From Thermoplasmata archaeon (GTDB lineage: Archaea > Thermoplasmatota > E2 > UBA202 > JdFR-43): a stretch of 11,641 nucleotides of DNA. The stretch covers positions 1-11,641 of the forward strand of contig JAGGYX010000054.1 of assembly GCA_021162305.1 (NCBI GenBank), read 5' to 3'. The notes below the pieces were generated by a model. It ran no database searches. It saw nothing but the letters and a program-made list of their open reading frames with translations, and was not told the origin of the DNA. The position numbers and the translations under genes were made by a program. Numbering within the stretch: position 1 is the first letter of the stretch; the number at the start of each line of letters is the position of its first letter. Shown piece by piece: positions 1 through 5,580 of the stretch.

Positions 1-234
1 TGGAAATTTATGATCACGTCTTGCTTTTCCATCTATCAAAATTTTCCTTGCTGCTATAATTTTCTTTGCTTCTCTCGCACTATCAGCAAGCTTAAGATAA
101 TCTCTAACAACAACTGCAAGAGGCAAGCTTCTATCAACTGGATGCGGACCAGGCGAAGGATGAATCGCCCATTTTTTTGTTTTTCTCTCGATTCTCCAGG
201 TCTCTGGAGCACTGAATCTCTTTAAATGTGCCAT
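1..234 (-). CDS. rps4e: 30S ribosomal protein eS4 (S4e), N-terminal part, cut by the window edge
   Basis: The minus strand encodes 78 residues starting MAHLKRFSAPETWRIERKTK and continuing without a stop to the window edge. The HLKR-x-xAP opening, the PSPGPHP-x-x-RSLPL block (about residues 27-39) and the REAKKII...G-K-RRD-KFP block (about 54-78) are hallmarks of archaeal eS4, a small-subunit protein that binds 16S rRNA; the last block is the start of its S4-like RNA-binding domain. ATG at 232-234 follows a GGGGAAAG stretch, and a TATA-like element lies about 28 nt upstream, so the transcript may be leaderless or nearly so. In most archaea eS4 sits inside the spc ribosomal operon just after uL24. 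Here the upstream neighbour is an unrelated, divergently oriented surface-protein gene, so eS4 appears to open its own transcription unit. Identity is very secure; the C-terminal part is outside the window. Confidence 0.96.
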   Translation of the reverse strand, partial: MAHLKRFSAPETWRIERKTKKWAIHPSPGPHPVDRSLPLAVVVRDYLKLADSAREAKKIIAARKILIDGKARRDHKFP

Positions 235-254
235 CTTTCCCCAAATCAACTTGT

Positions 255-269
255 TATTAAAATATTTTA
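255..269 (-). promoter_or_regulatory. TATA-like element for the eS4 transcription unit
   Basis: On the minus strand the sequence AAAATATTTTAATA is centred about 28 nt upstream of the eS4 ATG, the distance expected for an archaeal TATA box serving a leaderless or very short-leader mRNA. The whole intergenic region is AT-rich, so the exact box is uncertain. Confidence 0.45.
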
Positions 270-302
270 CTATGGCTAAAAATTTGACTTCAAAAATTGT
301 TA

Positions 303-317
303 TGCAAAAATTTTGCA
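303..317. repeat. Perfect 15-bp palindrome, candidate operator of the surface-protease gene
   Basis: TGCAAAA-a-TTTTGCA is a perfect inverted repeat with 7-bp arms around a single central base. It lies in the divergent intergenic region, about 14-20 bp upstream of the TATA-like element assigned to the large surface-protein gene and about 70 bp upstream of eS4. Dyads of this size next to archaeal core promoters are typical binding sites for dimeric winged-helix or HTH regulators. The sequence shows the symmetry; the regulatory role is inferred. Confidence 0.4.
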
Positions 318-328
318 CAACATTAAAA

Positions 329-340
329 AAATTTATTAAA
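329..340 (+). promoter_or_regulatory. TATA-like element for the surface-protease gene
   Basis: The AT-only stretch aaatttattaaa is followed by GC-richer sequence (cgacgg). Transcription would start near 361 at the usual 25-27 nt distance, giving a leader of about 30 nt to the ATG at 392. Other AT-rich segments nearby could serve instead. Confidence 0.35.
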
Positions 341-391
341 AACGACGGTTTGATAATTGATATACATTGTCAATATAACGAGCTGGGCGGA

Positions 392-3300
392 ATGATAAAG
401 GAACCCTACCCAGCAGGGTTAAAAGGAGGGGAAAGGAAGAAAATATTGGTTATTGGAATAATACTGCTATTTATAGCTGGTAGTATATCAATAAGCAATG
501 AAGCAGGAGAAGAAAGAATAAAAAATGAGGATGATGAAGGAAAAATAATATATCAACAAATGGAAACAGGAATAAAGGCTGATTATGCTACAGATAGGGC
601 TAATGTAAGTATCGATTCTACCACTTTTTCTACCATCATCGACGGACAGGTTTTTCATATTTACGAGGGCTTGCCATGGCGTTTATATATAACGGCATAC
701 TGGGATCCACCACAGGGTGAGCCTATCTGTATATGGGTAGATCCCGCTACTTTGCCCGAAGGTGCTCGCATTATTCCAGAAGACTGTACTTGTGGCATTG
801 ATAGTGTCACCATTACTTTGGAGTGGACACCTGCTATTGGTCAAGCTGGCACCTATGTAATTCGTTTCTACGTTGGCTACGAGTGTTACGTGCCTATTTC
901 ATTTTTCAATATAACTGTGATCGTGGATCCGTACATTCCCATACCTACTGAATCTTTTGTGATCTGTGCTGAAGAAGAATTCATTCTCAATGTCACTGCA
1001 TACTGGGAGCCGCCGCAACCCGAGAAGCTTATATGCCTTTGGATTTATGAACCCAGTCTGCCAGAAGGTGCAACTTTTGATGAGTGCCATTGCGATTATG
1101 GTTCTGTTACCAGTACTTTTCGATGGACTCCTAGTAGTGATCAGGTAGGCGAGTATATTGTCACTTTTCTTGCTGGTGAATACTGCGGCTACTATACTTT
1201 TCCATTTTCAATAGAAATTATAGTTGAAATATGTGAGGACAATATTCCGCCTACAACAACAAAAATCATTGAAGGGCCACAATATGGAGATTATGTCACA
1301 TCTGAAACCATGTTTACTTTGGTGGCTGAAGATGAAGGAGGAAGCGGTGTAAATCGTACTTTCTACAGGATATGGTATTGTGGCAATTGGACCGATTGGA
1401 TGAACTATACAGGAAGTTTTACATTGCAAGGAGAAGGACCACATTACATAGAATTTTACTCAGTAGATAAAGCAGGCAACATTGAGGAAGTGCATAATAA
1501 TACTCATATTGTTGATGATACACCGCCGAGGACAGAGCCCAATAAAAATCCAAAAGAAAATTGGCGGGTTCCTAATAAATGGGCTTTAATCTGTGCTGGA
1601 ACTGATAAGGATGAAACACTAATAGACAAAAATAAAAACAAACATAAAGTTAGAGGAGACTGGTTCCTTGCAGATGCATTATTTGCATACTACACACTAA
1701 GAGATAAATTCCATTATAAGGAAGATCACATTATACTTCTGCTTCCCATAGATCATCATAAGAATAAACCAGTATATAGAGATGACAAGAAAACTAATCT
1801 TCTCTATGGACCCGATGGGAAAAAGAATACTAAGGATGATCCTCCTAACAATATCCCTGCTCCTTCCAGACATAATCTGATGAAAGCTTTTATGGTTCTT
1901 TCTAAAAAGGTGAAGAAGGAAGATGAGGTGCTAATATATCTTGTAAATCATGGTTCAATTGATGGTGTAACAGAGGATAAGAAATGCGACCAAACTAAAA
2001 AACATTATACCTATTTCTGCTCTGGAAATTCATGGGTGAGAGAAGATGTATTTGCTGAGTGGATACAAACTCTTAGAATGAAATGTAAGAAAGTAGTTGT
2101 AATATGTGGTTTCTGTTACAGCAGCTGTTTCCTTGACCTAGTTAAATCGGATCCTAAAGATGTAGAAAGTGGAATAACTATAACTAAGCCTGGGATGGGG
2201 GAATTAATCCTTATATCATCTGCAGGAAGAAACTGTAAAAACCATTCCTGCAATTGTTCTACAGCTTGGGGTTATCCATGTAAGGAGGTACCAAAACCAC
2301 CTTTCAAAGAACCATCATATGCAGGCGGTGATTTCGATCACCGCTTCTGGAATCTTTTAAAGGATAAGGAATCCTATAAAGCTGCTTTTGATGATACTAT
2401 AAAAACTAAACCCCCTGGAGAAAAAAAAGCCTTAAAAGATTTACAAGATCCTAGGATGAAAATGATAGGTGTAAAATCACCAGAGAAAAACTCTCCTTCC
2501 CAACCCGAATCCACCAAACCAGGAGGATCCATCTCCTTCTCTCCAGTTGATGAAGGAGGAACAACATACGTCAATGTTGAACTCACTTATAACCCAGATA
2601 ATGGCACAATTGGATGGATTAGTGGCGAAGAAATGGGCAATCCAGTTGGTGTTAAAGCTACATACTATCGTATATGGCATAATGGAGAATGGACACCATG
2701 GCAGGAGTTTACCGAAAATATAACATTTGAAGAGGAAGGAAAATATTATGTTGAATGGTATAGCGAGGATTATCTTGGTAACAAAGAAGATGTGATAAAC
2801 CATACAATCTATGTTGATGTCTCTCCTCCAGATATTACTCCAAATCCATCTTATCCACCTGATGGTGGAGAAACAGACAATGTTCCTACATTTAACTGGA
2901 GTGCTAGTGAAGATCCATCTGATGTTTCCTACACCCTTCAGATTGCTACTGATGAATCGTTCGTGAACATTGTTTTTGAGGAGGATAATGTCTCCCGTCC
3001 AACATATACGCTAACAAGCGAGGAAGAACTGGACAGAGGAACGTATTATTGGCATGTTAGAGCCACAGATGGTCTTGGTCACACTGGAAATTGGTCCGTG
3101 GCCAGAAGCTTTACTGTTGTAAAAGAAAATAGCCCACCAGATAAGCCAACTAGACCAACTGGTCGAATTTGGGGAGAAGTAGGCACTGAATGCAATATCT
3201 CTACCACCATCTCCGATGCAGATGGGGACGAGATGCTAGTCTGGTTTAACTGGGGAGATGGAACCCATGATTTGGCTTTCGGATATTATAAGTCTGGAGA

Positions 3301-3718
3301 TACAGTCACCATGTCTCACAGCTGGGAAGAGAAAGGAGTGTACAGTGTTAGAGTTAAAGCAGCAGACATGCACGGCTATGAAAGCGAATGGAGTGATCCA
3401 TTGCCGATTGTTGTGCCATATTCATTCAACGTAAGCATTGAATACCCACGAAATGGCTTATATGTATTTGGAAAGAAATTGCTTCCTTTGAAACACACAA
3501 TAATCATTGGTCCGTTAAAAATTGGAGCAAGTGGCAATGGATTGGATAAAGCCGAATTTTACATTGACGGAAAATTGAAATATGTTGCATATGAAGCACC
3601 ATTCACATGGATATGGAATGAGTTTGCATTTGGCAGACATGAAATAAAAGTGATTGTCTACGATTATGCTGGAAACATTGCCATAGATGAGCAAAAAATA
3701 TGGATACTCAATATATAA
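392..3718 (+). CDS. Secreted multidomain protein with clan CD (caspase/legumain-like) cysteine-protease domain and Ig/FN3/PKD-like modules
   Basis: A protein of 1,108 residues from ATG 392. A basic stretch and hydrophobic segment (about residues 15-33, KKILVIGIILLFIAG) form a signal peptide or N-terminal anchor. Modules in order: two homologous cysteine-bearing Ig-like repeats (about 96-178, 189-279; each with WTP...G-x-Y-x-V/I-x-F); an OmpL47-like Ig domain (286-378, YRIW...GNWTDW...D-x-AGN); a protease-like domain (about 393-698); a second OmpL47-like copy (711-813); an FN3-like module (814-910, YYWHVRATD); a PKD-like module (914-1009, WGDG); and a C-terminal Ig-like module (1011-1108, DYAGN). 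The protease domain has the clan CD order: hydrophobic strand plus His-Gly (LIYLVNHGS, His520), then hydrophobic strand plus Cys (VVVICGFCYSS, Cys575). It is cysteine-rich (615, 620, 622, 630). No C-terminal membrane anchor is seen. The frame opens at ATG 251, but the 47 extra residues would place the signal segment deep inside, so 392 is preferred. Likely an extracellular peptidase; substrate unknown. Confidence 0.85.
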   Translation: MIKEPYPAGLKGGERKKILVIGIILLFIAGSISISNEAGEERIKNEDDEGKIIYQQMETGIKADYATDRANVSIDSTTFSTIIDGQVFHIYEGLPWRLYITAYWDPPQGEPICIWVDPATLPEGARIIPEDCTCGIDSVTITLEWTPAIGQAGTYVIRFYVGYECYVPISFFNITVIVDPYIPIPTESFVICAEEEFILNVTAYWEPPQPEKLICLWIYEPSLPEGATFDECHCDYGSVTSTFRWTPSSDQVGEYIVTFLAGEYCGYYTFPFSIEIIVEICEDNIPPTTTKIIEGPQYGDYVTSETMFTLVAEDEGGSGVNRTFYRIWYCGNWTDWMNYTGSFTLQGEGPHYIEFYSVDKAGNIEEVHNNTHIVDDTPPRTEPNKNPKENWRVPNKWALICAGTDKDETLIDKNKNKHKVRGDWFLADALFAYYTLRDKFHYKEDHIILLLPIDHHKNKPVYRDDKKTNLLYGPDGKKNTKDDPPNNIPAPSRHNLMKAFMVLSKKVKKEDEVLIYLVNHGSIDGVTEDKKCDQTKKHYTYFCSGNSWVREDVFAEWIQTLRMKCKKVVVICGFCYSSCFLDLVKSDPKDVESGITITKPGMGELILISSAGRNCKNHSCNCSTAWGYPCKEVPKPPFKEPSYAGGDFDHRFWNLLKDKESYKAAFDDTIKTKPPGEKKALKDLQDPRMKMIGVKSPEKNSPSQPESTKPGGSISFSPVDEGGTTYVNVELTYNPDNGTIGWISGEEMGNPVGVKATYYRIWHNGEWTPWQEFTENITFEEEGKYYVEWYSEDYLGNKEDVINHTIYVDVSPPDITPNPSYPPDGGETDNVPTFNWSASEDPSDVSYTLQIATDESFVNIVFEEDNVSRPTYTLTSEEELDRGTYYWHVRATDGLGHTGNWSVARSFTVVKENSPPDKPTRPTGRIWGEVGTECNISTTISDADGDEMLVWFNWGDGTHDLAFGYYKSGDTVTMSHSWEEKGVYSVRVKAADMHGYESEWSDPLPIVVPYSFNVSIEYPRNGLYVFGKKLLPLKHTIIIGPLKIGASGNGLDKAEFYIDGKLKYVAYEAPFTWIWNEFAFGRHEIKVIVYDYAGNIAIDEQKIWILNI
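402..420 (+). repeat. Small inverted repeat followed by a Shine-Dalgarno-like run at the start of the surface-protein gene
   Basis: AACCCT-acccagc-AGGGTT forms a perfect 6-bp stem with a 7-nt loop, followed at 421-436 by a purine run containing GGAGGGG. The order hairpin, Shine-Dalgarno-like motif, signal-peptide codons resembles a leader, but no ATG or GTG follows at suitable spacing in any frame; the first in-frame alternative start is TTG at 446, which would remove the basic n-region of the signal peptide. It is therefore annotated inside the coding region, with the start left open. Confidence 0.35.
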
Positions 3719-3734
3719 CAACCCTCTTCCTGCC

Positions 3735-3757
3735 TTTATTTTTTATATTTTATCTCA
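3735..3757 (+). terminator. T-rich archaeal-type terminator after the surface-protein gene
   Basis: About 20 nt after the stop codon the plus strand carries tttattttttatattttat, an oligo-T-rich tract without a strong hairpin, as is usual for intrinsic termination in archaea. The next promoter lies about 60 nt downstream. Confidence 0.4.
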
Positions 3758-3814
3758 TCATCTTTTCATCAGATTCTGACCCTTTCATCACTTTTCAGCA
3801 ATTTTAATACAGCA

Positions 3815-3827
3815 TTAATATATAAAA
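3815..3827 (+). promoter_or_regulatory. TATA box of the 58-residue zinc-ribbon gene
   Basis: ttaatatataaaa is centred about 23 nt upstream of the ATG at 3844 and is one of the clearest TATA boxes in the window. At the standard spacing the transcript would begin at or just inside the start codon, predicting a leaderless mRNA; no Shine-Dalgarno motif precedes the ATG. Confidence 0.6.
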
Positions 3828-3843
3828 CATGCTTTTATAACCA

Positions 3844-4020
3844 ATGACAAAATATTGTCCAGTTTGCGGTTCAAGCAATGTTGAATGGTTGCTTCCTCAA
3901 ACATGGAGCGTATGGTATTGTAAGGATTGTGGTTATATTGGAAGCTTGATTGTAGAAGATGGTGAACTTGCTGAGAAAATAAGAAAAGAATGGGAGAAAA
4001 AGCATTTACAAAGAGAGTAA
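3844..4020 (+). CDS. Small zinc-ribbon protein, 58 residues
   Basis: ATG 3844 to TAA 4020 encodes a 58-residue protein starting MTKYCPVCGSSNVEW. Two CxxC knuckles (CPVCG at residues 5-9 and CKDCG at about 27-31) form a canonical single zinc ribbon, followed by an acidic/basic helical tail (about 40-58). Such stand-alone zinc ribbons are common in archaea and usually act as nucleic-acid- or protein-binding accessory factors; this one cannot be assigned to a named family from sequence alone. A strong TATA box 23 nt upstream and the absence of a Shine-Dalgarno motif support a leaderless transcript. The last 15 bases overlap the 3' end of the convergent transporter gene. Reality of the gene rests on the paired CxxC motifs and the well-placed promoter. 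Confidence 0.8.
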   Translation: MTKYCPVCGSSNVEWLLPQTWSVWYCKDCGYIGSLIVEDGELAEKIRKEWEKKHLQRE

Positions 4021-4416
4021 AAAGCCTGCAATCAAAGCAAGTATTATCCCAATCCAGTTTGCAACTGTGATTTTTTCCTTTAGAAATACTGCACTTAATA
4101 CAACCGTTATGAGAGGATATAAAGCTGTAAAAGGAACAATAAGACTAGCTTTTTCTTTTTCAAGCACAATATACCATATTATCGAGCCAGTTATTCCAAA
4201 AGCTGTTGCAATCATGACATAAAAAGCTCCTTTATGTATCCTCAAGGTAGTTTGAGGAAGTAAAAAGGTTATGACAAGTATGCTTATCACAATGGCGATG
4301 CTATTATTCCATATCAGCGCTTCCTTTATTCCTATTTGCTCCACACCTGCTTTAAATAAAAATGCCCATACGCCCCATAGAATAATTACCACTATACTTA
4401 AAATAAGAAACCTCAT
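4006..4416 (-). CDS. Half-size EamA/DMT-family membrane transporter
   Basis: A 136-residue hydrophobic protein with about five predicted membrane helices (roughly residues 2-24, 34-54, 64-86, 91-112, 117-135). The pattern of the EamA domain (drug/metabolite transporter superfamily) is visible: an early W-G-x-W-x-F motif, a G-I-T-G-S-I-I-W-Y segment, and the terminal FTALYPLITVVLSAVFLKEK...W-I-G-I-x-L-x-x-x-G motif. Typical EamA exporters have two tandem domains and about ten helices; a single domain suggests a dimeric transporter as in small multidrug resistance proteins. Substrate unknown. Its ATG overlaps the stop of the upstream gene (ATGA at 4413-4416), so the two are co-transcribed and probably translationally coupled. 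Its 3' end overlaps the convergent zinc-ribbon gene by 15 nt. Confidence 0.85.
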   Translation of the reverse strand: MRFLILSIVVIILWGVWAFLFKAGVEQIGIKEALIWNNSIAIVISILVITFLLPQTTLRIHKGAFYVMIATAFGITGSIIWYIVLEKEKASLIVPFTALYPLITVVLSAVFLKEKITVANWIGIILALIAGFLLSL

Positions 4417-4703
4417 TTCATTGCTTCCTTTTCCAGCAGCTTTCTTCTCTCCTTCGCTGTTCTTCCAGTTGCTTCATACAAAAATTGATTCCATTTCTTG
4501 ATTGCTTCAAAATCATCTTTTACCTCAGCTGGTGGGGTTATATCAACAATAAGATGGTTTCCTTCTTTCTTCATATATATCTTTCCTATTGGATCCACCA
4601 TAAATTCAATTCCTTCGTTTATGTTTCCCTCAATGTCAAAATATTTTTTGAGGAGCATATTCACATCTGCTTTGTGCCCTCTTTTTATTGAATATTTTCG
4701 CAT
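4413..4703 (-). CDS. Conserved archaeal hypothetical protein, DUF5611-like
   Basis: A 96-residue soluble protein starting MRKYSIKRGHKADVNMLLKK. The basic opening (Y-x-x-KRGH), a central two-strand section (about residues 27-60, including MVDPIGKIYMKKEGNHLIVDITP) and a helical C-terminus (65-96, F-E-A-I-K-K-W-N-x-F-L-x-x-A-T-G-R-T-x-x-E-R-R) resemble the small archaeal family I recall as DUF5611; that name is from memory and only moderately sure. No catalytic motif or membrane segment is visible. It is first in a two-gene unit with the half-size EamA transporter (4-nt overlap) and shares a divergent AT-palindromic promoter region with pyrH. Function unknown. Confidence 0.75.
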   Translation of the reverse strand: MRKYSIKRGHKADVNMLLKKYFDIEGNINEGIEFMVDPIGKIYMKKEGNHLIVDITPPAEVKDDFEAIKKWNQFLYEATGRTAKERRKLLEKEAMK

Positions 4704-4721
4704 GGAATAAAACCAAAACGT

Positions 4722-4740
4722 TATTAAAAATTTTTTAATA
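4722..4740. promoter_or_regulatory. Palindromic AT element, probable bidirectional TATA region between pyrH and the DUF5611-like gene
   Basis: TATTAAAAA-t-TTTTTAATA is a perfect 9-bp inverted repeat around one base within the 44-bp gap between two divergent start codons (4703 minus, 4748 plus). On either strand it offers a TATA-like sequence roughly 20-35 nt upstream of a start codon, so one element probably directs both transcripts, each leaderless or nearly so. An identical 15-mer (attaaaaatttttta) occurs in the MCM promoter at 11241-11255. Confidence 0.5.
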
Positions 4741-4747
4741 GCATGAC

Positions 4748-5395
4748 ATGAAGATTGTCATATCATTGGGTGGCTCATTGCTCTATCCATTGAATGAAGA
4801 ATATATCAGGCTGGTGGCAAATTTTATCAAAACATGTAAGGAGGAGCTTTACATTGTTACAGGGGGAGGGAAAATTGCGAGGGAATATATAAAAATGGCA
4901 AGAAAATTTGGAGCAGGCGAGCAATATCTTGATAAAATTGGCATAGCGGTGACAAGAATAAATGCAATGCTCCTCGCCTCATTTTTCAAAAAAAGGATTC
5001 CATGCACAATAGGGGCAGCATCAAAAATGGTGCCGCCCGTCATCATGGGTGGAACAACGCCCGGTCATTCAACGGATGCTGTGGCGGCGATGCTTGCGAG
5101 AAAAGTAAAAGCAGATTTGCTCATAATAGCTACCGATGTTGATGGTATATATGACAAGGATCCAAAAAAATATAGGGATGCAAGGTTATATAAAAAAATT
5201 CATGTTAACGAGTTGCTTCGCCTCGCTGGCGGTGGCTGGCGGAAGGCTGGCGAGAATGTTATTGTGGACGCCATCGCGTGTCGTGTGATAAAAAGGGCGA
5301 GGATAAAAAGCATTGTTTTGAATGGCAGCAATTTAAAGCAATTGGAAAATGCTATATATGGCAAGCAATTTATAGGAACTGAGATAATAATATGA
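4748..5395 (+). CDS. pyrH: UMP kinase (uridylate kinase), archaeal type
   Basis: A 215-residue amino-acid-kinase-fold enzyme that phosphorylates UMP to UDP with ATP in the cytosolic pyrimidine nucleotide pathway. Visible motifs: the N-terminal phosphate-binding loop (SLGGSLL, residues 6-12), the VTGGGK loop (37-42) followed by ARKFGAG, the ITRINAMLL-type substrate helix (about 68-76), the GGTTPGHSTDAVAA nucleotide-binding stretch (101-114), and the C-terminal ATDVDGIYDKDP motif (128-139) for the ATP base and metal. Length and motif order match archaeal PyrH (about 220-230 residues) rather than bacterial PyrH (about 240). The ATG at 4748 follows the shared AT-rich promoter closely, so the mRNA is probably leaderless. 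Its stop overlaps the next start by 4 nt (ATGA), linking it to a zinc-ribbon membrane protein. Confidence 0.93.
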   Translation: MKIVISLGGSLLYPLNEEYIRLVANFIKTCKEELYIVTGGGKIAREYIKMARKFGAGEQYLDKIGIAVTRINAMLLASFFKKRIPCTIGAASKMVPPVIMGGTTPGHSTDAVAAMLARKVKADLLIIATDVDGIYDKDPKKYRDARLYKKIHVNELLRLAGGGWRKAGENVIVDAIACRVIKRARIKSIVLNGSNLKQLENAIYGKQFIGTEIII

Positions 5396-5580
5396 CGGCA
5401 ATTCCGCCCCATAACCATTGCATCATATGCGGAAAGGCAATTCCTGTAGGTGAGAAATTTTGCTCTGAAAAATGCAAGCAGGAATATGAAAGAATGGTGA
5501 AGCGAAGGAAGTTTTACGTTTATTTAATGTATCTCGCCCTGGCTTTGCTCCTTATCATGCTTTTCCTGAGCTATCGATAA
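5392..5580 (+). CDS. Small membrane-tethered zinc-ribbon protein, DUF2116-like
   Basis: A 62-residue protein with an N-terminal zinc ribbon (H-x-C-IICGK at about residues 9-15, then FCSEKC at 23-28, so C-x2-C...C-x3-C), a charged linker (29-40) and one C-terminal membrane helix (about 42-59). This arrangement matches the archaeal Zn-ribbon family DUF2116. The protein is likely tail-anchored with the ribbon in the cytoplasm. The ATGA overlap with pyrH predicts coupled translation; whether it is functionally tied to pyrimidine metabolism is unknown. Its TAA ends at 5580, directly abutting the stop codon of the convergent frhB gene at 5581, leaving no intergenic base. Confidence 0.85.
   Translation: MTAIPPHNHCIICGKAIPVGEKFCSEKCKQEYERMVKRRKFYVYLMYLALALLLIMLFLSYR

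Noticed and set aside
10..225. Plus-strand open frame of 71 codons at the left edge
   Set aside because: It is antisense to the clearly recognisable eS4 coding sequence and its translation looks like no protein family.
899..2803. Several minus- and alternative-frame open frames inside the surface-protein gene
   Set aside because: They overlap a single long frame with well-defined domains and lack promoters, ribosome sites or recognisable motifs.
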